Assembly: GCF_030643805.1 (NCBI RefSeq)
Contig: NZ_CP094656.1
Location: forward strand, 2,728,001-2,792,000
Direction: 5' to 3'
From: Alkalihalobacillus sp. AL-G
GTDB taxonomy: Bacteria > Bacillota > Bacilli > Bacillales > Fictibacillaceae
DNA: 64,000 bases
The translations under genes and the position numbers were made by a program. The notes beneath the pieces are model-generated. The model did not search any database. It had not been told where the DNA came from and was given only the letters and a program-made list of their open reading frames with translations. This document shows positions 53,580-62,829 of this stretch, in pieces. Within the stretch, counting starts at the first letter, position 1. The number at the start of each line of letters is the position of its first letter.

Positions 53580-54719
53580 TTACCCTTCTAACGCCTGTTT
53601 CAAGTCTTCAATCAAATCCTCTACGTCTTCAATTCCGACAGAGATTCTTAGTAAGCCATCCGTAATCCCTAGTTCATCACGACGGTCCTTTGGAATCGAT
53701 GCGTGGGTCATGCGTGCTGGTGCAGAAATTAAGCTTTCGACAGCTCCAAGGCTTTCGGCAAGTGTAAAGTAACGGACTTTGCTTAAAACTTGGTCTGCAC
53801 GCTCTTCGCTGCCAACATCAAAGGAAATCATTCCACCGAATCCATCCGACTGACGCTTTGCGAGCTCATGGCCTGGGTGGGAAGTTAACCCTGGATAAAA
53901 GATGTTTGTTACAGAAGGATGTCCTTCAAGGAATTCAGCAATTTGCTTTGTGTTGCTTTCCGTCGCCTCCATTCGAATTCCGAGCGTTTTTATACCACGG
54001 ATCAAGAGCCATGAATCCTGTGGCCCAAGAACAGCTCCAGCGGAATTTTGGATGAAGTGCAGGTCTTCAGAAAGCTGTTTCGAGTTCACAACGACGAGTC
54101 CTGCAACAACATCACTATGTCCTCCGATGTATTTTGTAGCACTATGCAACACAATATCCGCACCATGTTTAATTGGTGTTTGCCAGTATGGTGTGTTGAA
54201 CGTGTTGTCGACAATCAATAAGAGATCATGCTTTTTGGCAACCTTTGATGCTCCATCGATATCGGTTACTTTTAATAACGGATTCGTTGGTGTTTCAACA
54301 TAGATCGCCTTTGTATTGTCTTGAATCGCTGCTTCAATAGTTTCAAGATTACTCGTATCAACAAATGTAGATTCCAATCCGAGTCGGTTCAGCACTTTCG
54401 ATACGAGACGATAGGTCCCGCCGTACACGTCATCAGTAAAAACTACATGATCACCAGTATTGAACATCATCATGATCGAATTGATCGCTGCCATACCTGA
54501 ACCGAAAGCAAATCCTGCTTCCCCTTCTTCCAGGTCCTTGATCAATTCTTCTAGTGCATACCGTGTCGGGTTTCCTGTCCGCGAATATTCATACCCTTTG
54601 AAATTCCCGACGCTTTCTTGTTTATACGTGCTTACTTGATAGATTGGTGTGGAAACGGCGCCAGTATGCTCGTCACCGACGATGCCGCCATGGATCATTT
54701 TCGTTTTGCGCTTCATCAT
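53580..54719 (-). CDS. mccB: Cystathionine gamma-lyase / homocysteine gamma-lyase
   Basis: PLP enzyme that cleaves cystathionine to cysteine (also homocysteine), 379 aa. It has YSRTGNPTRYALEELI, FGSGMAAINSIMM, ETPTNPLLKVTDI and the PLP lysine motif HSATKYIGGHSDVVAG (about residue 197). The start overlaps the mccA stop by one base; several ATG/TTG codons in a row leave the exact start ambiguous by 1-2 codons. Confidence 0.95.
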   Translation of the reverse strand: MMKRKTKMIHGGIVGDEHTGAVSTPIYQVSTYKQESVGNFKGYEYSRTGNPTRYALEELIKDLEEGEAGFAFGSGMAAINSIMMMFNTGDHVVFTDDVYGGTYRLVSKVLNRLGLESTFVDTSNLETIEAAIQDNTKAIYVETPTNPLLKVTDIDGASKVAKKHDLLLIVDNTFNTPYWQTPIKHGADIVLHSATKYIGGHSDVVAGLVVVNSKQLSEDLHFIQNSAGAVLGPQDSWLLIRGIKTLGIRMEATESNTKQIAEFLEGHPSVTNIFYPGLTSHPGHELAKRQSDGFGGMISFDVGSEERADQVLSKVRYFTLAESLGAVESLISAPARMTHASIPKDRRDELGITDGLLRISVGIEDVEDLIEDLKQALEG

Positions 54720-55642
54720 CAAATACCTCCCTGATAGATCTTTTTACTTAAGTATCGTTCACTGCTGTCTGCAAAGATCGTAACGATATGACTTTCGGAA
54801 GGGGCTTTCTCTGCTTCAATCAAGGAAGCGTGTAAAGCTGCTCCTGAAGAGCTTCCTACGAGTAGGCCTTCCTTGTTTGCGATTTCCTTAACGCGGTCGA
54901 ATGCATCCACATCGGTCACGGTATGGATCGCATCGAAATAATCGGTATCCATGTAATCCGGTAAAAATTCCATGCCGATGCCTTCTGTTTTGTGAGGTCC
55001 AGACTCGCCCCCGTTTAAAATAGATCCCTCAGGTTCAACAATCGCCGTTTTCACTTGGGGATTTTGCTCTTTCAAATAACGTGCTGTACCCATGAACGTA
55101 CCACCCGTCCCAGCTCCAGCTAAAAAGATATCGACCTTTCCATCAAGGGCATCCCATATCTCCGGACCTAATGTTTTATAATACGTATTCGGATTGGCCG
55201 GGTTTGCAAACTGCGCAGGATAATAAGCGCCCTCAAGTTCCTTTTCTAGCTGCTTCGCTTTTTCAATCGCGCCAACCATGCCTTCTTCTGTCGGTGTGTT
55301 TACAACCGTCGCCCCGAGCGCCCGCATAAGCTCCTGCTTTTCCTCACTGAACTTTTCTGGTACCACAAACATAACGTTGATTCCTTTATTCACAGCAGCG
55401 AGCGCAAGTCCGATACCAGTATTACCAGCAGTCGGTTCGATCACCGTTCCGTCTGGCTTTAATTTTCCGCTCGTAAACGCTTCCTCTAGCAGCTCTTTTC
55501 CAAGGCGGTCTTTGATACTGCCGCCTGGATTGTAAAATTCAAGCTTTGCAAAGAGCCTTACACCATTCGGAAGGTTGAAGTTTGTAAGTTCAATAAGCGG
55601 TGTGTGGCCAATCAGTTCTTGTACATTTTTATAGTACCGCAT
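54719..55642 (-). CDS. mccA: Cystathionine beta-synthase, O-acetylserine-dependent
   Basis: Fold-type II PLP enzyme of the cysteine synthase family, 307 aa. It combines O-acetylserine with homocysteine to cystathionine. PLP lysine in NPGGSIKDRLG (about residue 43), TAGNTGIGLALAAV, and GAGTGGTFMG for phosphate binding. Paired with mccB it forms the reverse transsulfuration route. YrhA in B. subtilis. Confidence 0.93.
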   Translation of the reverse strand: MRYYKNVQELIGHTPLIELTNFNLPNGVRLFAKLEFYNPGGSIKDRLGKELLEEAFTSGKLKPDGTVIEPTAGNTGIGLALAAVNKGINVMFVVPEKFSEEKQELMRALGATVVNTPTEEGMVGAIEKAKQLEKELEGAYYPAQFANPANPNTYYKTLGPEIWDALDGKVDIFLAGAGTGGTFMGTARYLKEQNPQVKTAIVEPEGSILNGGESGPHKTEGIGMEFLPDYMDTDYFDAIHTVTDVDAFDRVKEIANKEGLLVGSSSGAALHASLIEAEKAPSESHIVTIFADSSERYLSKKIYQGGI

Positions 55643-55646
55643 TCAT

Positions 55647-56117
55647 TTATTCCTCTCCGAAAACATCTTTCCATTCGTCACGTTTTTCAAGCATAGTGGT
55701 CGCAATTTCTTTAGCACCTTCAAGACTGTGATTGGCAGCCCAGCCACATTGAACCTCGTTACACGCAGGAACTTCGTCTGCTTCGAGGACATCCTTCAAC
55801 GTTTTTTCAAGTACATCTAAGAGTTCATCATAGTCAGAATGGTTCAATACAGACAGATAAAAGCCAGTTTGACAGCCCATCGGTCCAATATCAATGACAC
55901 GTTCATGATGGTTACGGATGTTTTCTGCCATCAAGTGCTCAAGTGAATGAAGCCCAGCCATTTCCATGTGCTCCTGGTTTGGTTGCTTGAATCGAATATC
56001 ATATTTAGAGATTTCATCACCATTGTCACCCTTTGTTACTCCAACAAGACGTACATATGGTGCTTTTACTTTCGTATGATCCAAGTTAAAGCTTTCTACG
56101 TTCATTTTTTTAGCCAT
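55647..56117 (-). CDS. luxS: S-ribosylhomocysteine lyase LuxS
   Basis: Cleaves S-ribosylhomocysteine to homocysteine and DPD, the precursor of autoinducer-2. The 156-residue enzyme shows [15 protein letters not shown] (HxxEH metal site, residues about 54-58), [11 protein letters not shown] with the catalytic cysteine (about residue 84) and [17 protein letters not shown] with the third metal ligand. It is inserted between mtnN and mccA, overlapping mtnN by 8 bases, so Pfs, LuxS, MccA and MccB act in pathway order. In B. subtilis luxS lies elsewhere. Confidence 0.97.
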   Translation of the reverse strand: MAKKMNVESFNLDHTKVKAPYVRLVGVTKGDNGDEISKYDIRFKQPNQEHMEMAGLHSLEHLMAENIRNHHERVIDIGPMGCQTGFYLSVLNHSDYDELLDVLEKTLKDVLEADEVPACNEVQCGWAANHSLEGAKEIATTMLEKRDEWKDVFGEE

Positions 56118-56814
56118 GCTTCTTCAGCTCCTTTATCATTTTCAAAATCAATTCTGCAGAGTTTTTCGCTGCAATTTTCAAAAAATGTTCGAATGACATT
56201 GGTGCATCTTGACCAGCAATATCAGATAAGGACCGGATTACAACGAAAGGTACTTTAAATTGATGACAAACCTGTCCGATAGCAGCTGCTTCCATTTCTG
56301 CAGCAAATAATTCCGGGAATTTCGTTTGGATGAATGCAACCCGATCAACATCATTCATGAAGGAATCACCCGAGGCGATCATACCTTTTACAACCTGCAT
56401 GTCAGTAACATCCCTCGCACTTTTCTCAGCAATTTCAACGAGTAGTGCATCCGGTTCGTAATAAGCTGGAAGTTGCGGGACCTGACCATACTCATAGCCA
56501 AATGCCGTTACATCGACATCATGATGACGTATTTCTGTTGAGATTACGACGTCTCCAACATTGAGGTCAGGGTTGAATCCACCCGCGGAGCCGGTGTTGA
56601 TCACATGATCTGGTTTGTAAATTTGGTTCAATAAAGTTGTGGCAATCGCTGCGTTCACTTTTCCTATCCCAGATTTAAGAAGGATGATTTCCTGCCCTTC
56701 GTATTCTCCTGTATAAAAGGTACAACCCGCGATCGTCTTTTCACTGTAGTCCCCAATCGAATGGAGAATCAATTCTACTTCCTCATCCATTGCTCCAATA
56801 ATTGCAACTTTCAT
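56110..56814 (-). CDS. mtnN: 5'-methylthioadenosine/S-adenosylhomocysteine nucleosidase
   Basis: Removes adenine from SAH and MTA, 234 aa. It has [35 protein letters not shown] and the [15 protein letters not shown] motif with the purine/ribose-binding Met-Glu, followed by RSLSDIAG with the catalytic Asp. Produces the substrate for LuxS. Confidence 0.97.
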   Translation of the reverse strand: MKVAIIGAMDEEVELILHSIGDYSEKTIAGCTFYTGEYEGQEIILLKSGIGKVNAAIATTLLNQIYKPDHVINTGSAGGFNPDLNVGDVVISTEIRHHDVDVTAFGYEYGQVPQLPAYYEPDALLVEIAEKSARDVTDMQVVKGMIASGDSFMNDVDRVAFIQTKFPELFAAEMEAAAIGQVCHQFKVPFVVIRSLSDIAGQDAPMSFEHFLKIAAKNSAELILKMIKELKKHG

Positions 56815-56827
56815 TAGTCACGTTCCT

Positions 56828-57484
56828 TTACTTCGCTTTTTTGTGCGCTTTAATTAACCAAACGTACGTATTGAGGCGTTCAAATGAAACCTCGAATCCG
56901 TGTGCATTAAAGCTTTCTGATAACACACCGATCGTCGTATAGTATTCCCGTTGAAGGTCCTCCAACAAATTGGTGTACCCTTGTTTTTCCACCCGTTCTT
57001 GTATCTTTTGCTTTGCTTGTTCATGTTCATACACAGTGTCTGCAAATACAATTTTACCATTGTTACCGAGCAGCTTTCCATAGTTACGGATTGCAACGTC
57101 TTTTTCATCATCTGTTAAATGATGAAAGGCGTACGTACTTACTATCGTATCGACTTTTGTATCTAATTCCCGGAACGACAAAAAATCTCCATTTATAAGA
57201 GTAAGCTCTGGGAAACGTTCCTGCGCTTTTGCCCTCATAGCCGGCGATGGCTCTACACCTATTACCTTTCGCCCCTTCTCCAATAGCTTTGCGGAGAGAT
57301 TCCCAGTACCAACACCAAATTCTAATACGGTACCTGAGGAATTCTCTACAACCCGGTTCAGGATTTCATCATAATGTTCAAATACTTCATGATATTCATT
57401 GTTAGTTCCGTGTACCGTTTCATCGTAGGACTCTGCCCAATCATTGAATAGGTCGATAAATTCTCTACCCACTTGAAATGCCAC
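56828..57484 (-). CDS. yrrT: SAM-dependent methyltransferase YrrT
   Basis: Class I methyltransferase of 218 aa, first gene of the yrrT-mtnN-luxS-mccA-mccB unit. It has the family start GREFIDLFNDWAESYDETVHG and motif I VLEFGVGTGNLSAKLLE. The substrate is not known. The leader has a TATAAT at about 57514-57519 overlapping an ATAGGAAT half-site that fits the right half of a CymR operator; sulfur control is therefore plausible but not shown. Confidence 0.92.
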   Translation of the reverse strand: MAFQVGREFIDLFNDWAESYDETVHGTNNEYHEVFEHYDEILNRVVENSSGTVLEFGVGTGNLSAKLLEKGRKVIGVEPSPAMRAKAQERFPELTLINGDFLSFRELDTKVDTIVSTYAFHHLTDDEKDVAIRNYGKLLGNNGKIVFADTVYEHEQAKQKIQERVEKQGYTNLLEDLQREYYTTIGVLSESFNAHGFEVSFERLNTYVWLIKAHKKAK

Positions 57485-57624
57485 ATCCTTTTAATCTATA
57501 TTATTCCTATCATTATACTATGAATTAAATTGAATACGGATACAAGGTTACCATATCTTTCGGTAAAAAACAATATTCCAAGCCTTTATCAGGCTGTGTT
57601 CAACCTCAAAAACCTAAGTGAAAC

Positions 57625-57660
57625 AAAAAAAGAGATGCTTCATGATTTATGAAGTCATCC
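57625..57660 (-). terminator. Terminator of yrrS
   Basis: Stem GATGACTTCAT/ATGAAGCATC (one mismatch) followed by seven T on the minus strand. Confidence 0.85.
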
Positions 57661-57682
57661 CTATTATTTTCTAGCTTATTAG

Positions 57683-58390
57683 TTATTCATCATCTGTATC
57701 ATCCGTTTTATCCGATGCTGCACCAGGAACCCGTTCTACCGATGTTGGCTTCCAACCTTCACCGGCGACCCATTCGAGCATGACAACATATGGATTTTCC
57801 TTATTTGATGCGGTGCTGACGACTCCCTTTGCAGTTTGAGCAGAGCCGCCGTTACCAATCCACCAGTACTCAATTTCATCAGCAGTTAAGCCTGTTGCAT
57901 ATTGGAGTGCTTCCTTTTTTTCCTTCCAATCTACAGAACTATCGTCAAAGCTTGAGACGTGTTCCCCTTCTTGTACCGTTCCAACCGGTTCCCACGGTCC
58001 TTCTGGGCCACCATCGTCAGCAGATCGATACGTACCTTCAGTCAAAGAGTCCTCACCTGTTGTGTCTTCATCTTCAGATACATCTTCCTCTGATTTTTCT
58101 TTATCATCCTCTTTATTTCCATCCTCAGAGGAATTCTTTTCATTATCATTAGATGTATTATCCTTTTCACTAGCACCATCAGATTGTTGATCATCATCGT
58201 CAGACATTGCTGTTGTATTGTCATTTGATGGTTCCGTACTTGCAGCTTGCTCATCCCCGTCCAACAACATGGATGCTCCAACCGCCAATATCCCGATAAA
58301 TACAGCCCCGATCAAAATATTTAAAATAAGATTTTGCTTCTTTTTCTTCGTACGTTCATGCCTTGATTGAAAAGAAAAGTCTTTTTTCAT
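57683..58390 (-). CDS. yrrS: YrrS family protein (DUF1510)
   Basis: A 235-residue protein with a basic cytoplasmic start (RHERTKKKKQ), one membrane helix (about residues 22-45), a long Asp/Glu/Ser/Asn-rich extracellular linker (residues about 50-120) and the conserved DUF1510 domain with WEPVGTVQEGEHVSSFD and EIEYWWIGNGG. In Bacillus it is next to the penicillin-binding protein gene pbpI and probably acts at the envelope. Confidence 0.88.
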   Translation of the reverse strand: MKKDFSFQSRHERTKKKKQNLILNILIGAVFIGILAVGASMLLDGDEQAASTEPSNDNTTAMSDDDDQQSDGASEKDNTSNDNEKNSSEDGNKEDDKEKSEEDVSEDEDTTGEDSLTEGTYRSADDGGPEGPWEPVGTVQEGEHVSSFDDSSVDWKEKKEALQYATGLTADEIEYWWIGNGGSAQTAKGVVSTASNKENPYVVMLEWVAGEGWKPTSVERVPGAASDKTDDTDDE

Positions 58391-58579
58391 CGTGCCCCCT
58401 CCATTTCTACATATATTCTAACACTCTACATTGATTCGATGAAGAGTTTATTTTTTCTGTCCATCTTGATCAGTACACAATATTATATTTATAAAATTTG
58501 TAATATTTGCACTAGTTTTGTCGATAAAGAGGAATTCTGAAACCAAATAACCAATATAACAATAAGGAGGGGTGAACTT

Positions 58580-58804
58580 ATGCGGTTTACGACTTTTCAT
58601 TCAGATGAATGGAACTTGAAGACGTTTCATACAATCGGGTATACGAAGGAAACTCAAACACTGCATGTCTGTCTTCACGATGGAACATCTCTTGAACTGA
58701 TGGATGTAACGGAACAGAGTTTGTTTGAATTCATCCTTGCACCATATAAAGAACGTTACCTCCAAGAACATTTGCTTCCAAATCACAAAGTGAGTGTCGT
58801 TTAA
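58580..58804 (+). CDS. KTSC-domain small protein
   Basis: A 74-residue protein with the KTSC pattern FHTIGYTKETQTLHVCLHDG, then a VTEQSLFEFILAPYKERYLQEHL helix segment and a short tail. These domains often accompany nucleic-acid-binding proteins but the role is unknown. GGAGGGGTG lies upstream of the ATG. It is transcribed towards pbpI and overlaps its end by 4 bases. Confidence 0.75.
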   Translation: MRFTTFHSDEWNLKTFHTIGYTKETQTLHVCLHDGTSLELMDVTEQSLFEFILAPYKERYLQEHLLPNHKVSVV

Positions 58805-60564
58805 TCATTTGATAAGGATTGTTGATCGTACTCATAAAGCTTTTGGACGATTTGTGCAAAGGAACGGTTCGTTTTCGATTGATGGGACTTTGCCTGCAAG
58901 TCGACCACAACAAGTGCATATTTAGGGTGATCTGCTGGAAAATAACCTGCAAACCATTTATTATTCTCAGCGGTATCACCCTTTTCTGCCGTGCCGGATT
59001 TCCCTGCGACAGCCCACGGCAGGTTAGCAAACGAAGCGTGGCCCGTGCCTTTCGGATGTTCCACGACCCCTTGTAGGAGGGATTGAAGTCTATTCATCGT
59101 ATAACGAGAGAGCTCCGGTCCTTTTATATCCTGTTCTTCAAATTCCACTAGAGTCGCCCCATTCTTATAATCGACGGAAAGAGCAGCACGAGCCTGTTTC
59201 TTTTCCCCACCTCTTGCGATCATTGCCATCATATTTGCTACAGAGATTGGAGATAATCGTACATTAAGCTGCCCGATTGCAGTTTGTGAAACAGCCCGTG
59301 GGACACGCTTTTCTTCATTGCTTCCCCAGAAAATATTCTTTTTCTCCCCAGGAAAATGTTGAAAGGGATCAAGATGGAAAACCGAACCATTCCAGCCCGA
59401 ATATTGAGTGATCCCAAGCTTTTCACCCAAATTCTCTAGTACAGTTTCATCTTTCTGTACCAACTCATTTAAAAGTTCAGCAAACGTAGCATTACAACTT
59501 TGGTAAAAGCTTTCCTCAAATGATAGCGAGCCTAATTTACGGGTCGCTACATCATCCTGATAAACGTTTTGATCACAATTGAATCGGCGATCAGCTAACT
59601 GAAGATTTTGTTCGATAGCGGCAGCAGCAGTCACAATTTTAAAAACAGAACCAGGTGTTTGCGGAATCAACATTTGGTTTTCAGTTCCTTCTTTTAACGG
59701 GTTGGAACCTGGAAACAAAGGTCGGCTGACCATTGCAAGAACGTCGCTCGTTTGAACATCTAAAAGAATGGCTCCTCCTTTTTGAATCTGTGCATCACTA
59801 ATTGCCTGCTCGAGTATCTTCTGTTTTTCCTGATCGAGCGTGGTGTTTAAGGCAATCGGGTAAAATGGGTTTGATGGGGCTTTATATTTGACATCCAGGC
59901 CGAATAAAGGGCGCCCGGACTGCTCTACATGGTAAATAAGCTTAGATTCACCTTCTGAAACTAAAAAGGGATCAAACGCTTTCTGGATGCCCCGTATCCC
60001 GATTTCTGTCGTCTTATTTAATAAGCCTTTTTCAACCCTATCTGGATACCGTTCTAAAACAAGCTTCGGGTTTTCACGGACCGCTCCGATAAAATGTGCA
60101 GCAAAATCAGTTTGACGATCTTGAACAATCATTTGTCCATATGCTCCAGGAATTTGCATTTCGTTAATTTCTTCAACGATTGCAATTGAAATATCATTCG
60201 ATTTAAAAACGAACGGAGTTGAGCGGTCCTCCAATTTACGTTCGAGTTGTTCTGCAGAAACCTTCAGGACATTACTAATTTTACGTAATTGTGTGTTCTC
60301 ACGTACTAAAAAAGGAAATAAGATGACGGCAGGCTTATGGACTTCTTGTATCAATTCTCCATAACGATCCAACAGCTTACCTCTACCGTCATCGATGGCA
60401 ATAGAATGAACCCTTTGCTCAACACTTTCTTCAACTAGATTAATCTGGTGACGTGAAAAGGAAAGTGTATCAAACAACTGGATTTGTGCTAGTCTTCCAA
60501 TTAAAATCAATAGACCGATTGAAATGAATATTAAGATGTGATAAATCCGTTTTGGGTTACCCAT
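58801..60564 (-). CDS. pbpI: Class B penicillin-binding protein PbpI
   Basis: Peptidoglycan transpeptidase of 587 aa. An N-terminal membrane anchor (about residues 7-25) is followed by a dimerisation domain and the transpeptidase domain. Active-site motifs are TPGSVFKIVTA (SxxK, about residue 320), SCN (in FYQSCNATF) and AGKSGTAEKG (KSG). ATG 60564 follows GAGGTGG by 5 bases; the frame opens 9 codons earlier. Corresponds to B. subtilis YrrR. Confidence 0.93.
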   Translation of the reverse strand: MGNPKRIYHILIFISIGLLILIGRLAQIQLFDTLSFSRHQINLVEESVEQRVHSIAIDDGRGKLLDRYGELIQEVHKPAVILFPFLVRENTQLRKISNVLKVSAEQLERKLEDRSTPFVFKSNDISIAIVEEINEMQIPGAYGQMIVQDRQTDFAAHFIGAVRENPKLVLERYPDRVEKGLLNKTTEIGIRGIQKAFDPFLVSEGESKLIYHVEQSGRPLFGLDVKYKAPSNPFYPIALNTTLDQEKQKILEQAISDAQIQKGGAILLDVQTSDVLAMVSRPLFPGSNPLKEGTENQMLIPQTPGSVFKIVTAAAAIEQNLQLADRRFNCDQNVYQDDVATRKLGSLSFEESFYQSCNATFAELLNELVQKDETVLENLGEKLGITQYSGWNGSVFHLDPFQHFPGEKKNIFWGSNEEKRVPRAVSQTAIGQLNVRLSPISVANMMAMIARGGEKKQARAALSVDYKNGATLVEFEEQDIKGPELSRYTMNRLQSLLQGVVEHPKGTGHASFANLPWAVAGKSGTAEKGDTAENNKWFAGYFPADHPKYALVVVDLQAKSHQSKTNRSFAQIVQKLYEYDQQSLSND

Positions 60565-60627
60565 TGCTTCCACCTCGTTAACCATTCTCACCGAAACGAA
60601 GTGAATTTAAAACGATGGAATAAAGAA

Positions 60628-60682
60628 AAAGCTGATCCTATACGTGTAACCACATGGGCTAGCACACTTTTGGATCAGCTTT
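60628..60682 (-). terminator. Terminator of greA
   Basis: Eleven-base stem AAAGCTGATCC/GGATCAGCTTT with inner GTGT/ACAC pairing, followed by TTTTTCTTT on the minus strand. Confidence 0.8.
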
Positions 60683-60693
60683 ATAGCTTTTGA

Positions 60694-61170
60694 TTAAAGA
60701 ACTTCGACGATACGTACGTTCATTTCTCCACCTGGTGTTTGTACAGTGACTTCATCTCCAATAGTACGTCCAAGTAAACTTCTTGCCATTGGTGAATCGT
60801 TTGAAATCTTCCCTTCGAACGGATCTGCTTCTGCACTCCCAACGATCTGATATGCCTCTTCCTCTCCGTCGGGTAATTCTATGAACTTAACTGATTTACC
60901 AATAGAAACGACATTCGGATCTTGGTCTTGTTCCTGGATAATCTCAGCGTTGCGAACCATCTTTTCAAGTTGTTGTATACGCGCTTCTATGAAGGCTTGT
61001 TCATCTTTAGCGGCATCGTATTCGGAGTTCTCAGAAAGATCACCGAAGCTCCGCGCAACCTTAATCCGTTCAACTACTTCTTTACGTTTTTCGGTCTTTA
61101 AGTATTCAAGTTCATTTTCTAATTTTTTCTTGCCTTCTACAGTCATATAATGCTTTTTTTCTGCTGCCAT
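60694..61170 (-). CDS. greA: Transcription elongation factor GreA
   Basis: Rescues backtracked RNA polymerase by stimulating transcript cleavage, 158 aa. The N-terminal coiled coil has [17 protein letters not shown] and the acidic tip [15 protein letters not shown] that enters the secondary channel; the C-terminal FKBP-like domain begins about residue 80. It lies between udk and pbpI. Confidence 0.98.
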   Translation of the reverse strand: MAAEKKHYMTVEGKKKLENELEYLKTEKRKEVVERIKVARSFGDLSENSEYDAAKDEQAFIEARIQQLEKMVRNAEIIQEQDQDPNVVSIGKSVKFIELPDGEEEAYQIVGSAEADPFEGKISNDSPMARSLLGRTIGDEVTVQTPGGEMNVRIVEVL

Positions 61171-61307
61171 CGTTACTCACTCCTCCAAAACCTTCTCGTT
61201 ACCGACTATTATATGCATCATTAGCAAAGACGTATTAATAAAACCTTGTAAGCGTTCTCTAAAAAGTCTATCTACTGTACCTGCATCCTGACTGGGTGTC
61301 CGGGTTA

Positions 61308-61946
61308 TTATTTTAAAATGGCTTTTGATTCAAGGATTGTCCGGATTTTTGTCACCATCAGGTCAATTGCTACATGGTTCTGTCCGCCTTCTGGAATAAT
61401 TATATCTGCATACCGTTTGGTCGGTTCGATAAATTGATTATGCATCGGACGAACGACTGAGGTGTATTGATCGATTACAGAATCGATTGAACGCCCTCTT
61501 TCATGAATATCACGTAGTAAACGTCGAATAATTCTAATATCTGCATCTGTGTCAACGTATAGCTTAATATCCATGAGATCACGCAATCGTTCGTCTTCAA
61601 GGATTAAGATACCTTCTAATATGATAACATCTTTTGGGTCAATTGGAATTATTTTATCACTTCTTGTATGTGCTGTATAGTCATAAACAGGCTTTTCAAT
61701 CGATTCATTATTCCGAAGCCCTTCAATATGTTCAATCAATAAATCATTATCAAATGCAAGTGGATGATCATAATTTGTATTCAAGCGATCTTCCATCGAC
61801 TTTTCAGACTGGTCTTTATAATATGCATCCTGTTCCAAAACTAAGATGGATTGATCCTGGAACTGACAAAAAATTTCTTTTGCAACTGTCGTTTTACCAG
61901 AACCTGAACCCCCTGCAACACCGATTACAATTGGTTTCTTTGCCAT
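61308..61946 (-). CDS. udk: Uridine kinase
   Basis: Phosphorylates uridine and cytidine in pyrimidine salvage, 212 aa. Walker A is [16 protein letters not shown] (residues 9-24); also YDHPLAFD, the LEGILILED Walker-B-like motif and [21 protein letters not shown]. It lies 97 bases downstream of trmR; the two U32 peptidase-like genes usual in this gap are missing. Confidence 0.97.
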   Translation of the reverse strand: MAKKPIVIGVAGGSGSGKTTVAKEIFCQFQDQSILVLEQDAYYKDQSEKSMEDRLNTNYDHPLAFDNDLLIEHIEGLRNNESIEKPVYDYTAHTRSDKIIPIDPKDVIILEGILILEDERLRDLMDIKLYVDTDADIRIIRRLLRDIHERGRSIDSVIDQYTSVVRPMHNQFIEPTKRYADIIIPEGGQNHVAIDLMVTKIRTILESKAILK

Positions 61947-62043
61947 GCCTATTTCCCCTCTATCCCTGTATTTCTTACTTATTTACACCCCATGGAAAAA
62001 ATAGGTGCTGCTTCGACTTATCCAGTATTTTTACTTAGCTTTG

Positions 62044-62691
62044 TCATTTTTTGTTAATACTGACTGCCATTCCATCTCCTACAGGCAAGATCGTCGTATG
62101 ATAGTTCGTGTGTTCTATTAGAAATTCGTTATAGCTTCGAATTTTATGTGTCAGTTTTCGAAAACGTCTTGAATTGATGTCTTCATCCTGCTTTGAAACG
62201 AATCCTCTAAATAAAACATTGTCGCTAATAATTACACCACCAGGCGTCAACATCTTTTCAAACGCTGTAAAAAATCGTTCATATTGTCCTTTTGCGGCAT
62301 CGATAAAAATAAAATCGTAAGGACCTTTTCCCCCAACTTCTTCTATAAGCTCGAGGGCATCCCCTTCCAACACAGTGATATTCTCAGTTAAGCCGCATTT
62401 CAGTATATTGTCGACCGCTTTAGTATAACGTTCGTGATCACGTTCAATTGTGACCAGCTGACTTTCTTTTAGAGCATGAATGATACGAACTGCTGAATAT
62501 CCGATTGCCGTACCAATCTCTAGGATTTGTTTAGGTTTGTGTATACGTAATACTTGCAATAGAGCTTCCATTCCAATCAAGTCCATAATTGGAACACTGT
62601 TTTCTCGTGCTTCGATCTCTATCTGTTCAATTTCCGGTGAACGGTTAGGAATCAAGCCTTCTAAGTAATGCTTCATCTCATCTGTTACCAT
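62044..62691 (-). CDS. trmR: tRNA 5-hydroxyuridine methyltransferase TrmR
   Basis: O-methyltransferase (215 aa) that makes 5-methoxyuridine at tRNA position 34 in B. subtilis (YrrM). It has LEIGTAIGYSAVRI (motif I), VTIERDHERYTKA, DFIFIDAAKGQYE and GGVIISDNVLFRG. ATG 62691 follows AAGGAGGG by 5 bases; the frame opens 11 codons earlier. Its hydroxylated substrate must be made by enzymes encoded elsewhere, since trhP1/trhP2 are not adjacent. Confidence 0.92.
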   Translation of the reverse strand: MVTDEMKHYLEGLIPNRSPEIEQIEIEARENSVPIMDLIGMEALLQVLRIHKPKQILEIGTAIGYSAVRIIHALKESQLVTIERDHERYTKAVDNILKCGLTENITVLEGDALELIEEVGGKGPYDFIFIDAAKGQYERFFTAFEKMLTPGGVIISDNVLFRGFVSKQDEDINSRRFRKLTHKIRSYNEFLIEHTNYHTTILPVGDGMAVSINKK

Positions 62692-62829
62692 GGAAGCCCT
62701 CCTTAACCCGATATATTTTACCACAATAATAGTGCATATTCAAAAGGTATAAAAATTTAGCACGTCCAAAATCTCAAAAAGGGGGGATGCGAGTGGTCAA
62801 CATTCCCCCCCTTGAAAATCAATCAAGGA

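Noticed and set aside
57485-57682. SAM riboswitch or T-box ahead of yrrT
   Set aside because: The leader is under 40 bases from the putative -10 and contains no matching structure; CymR-type control is more likely.
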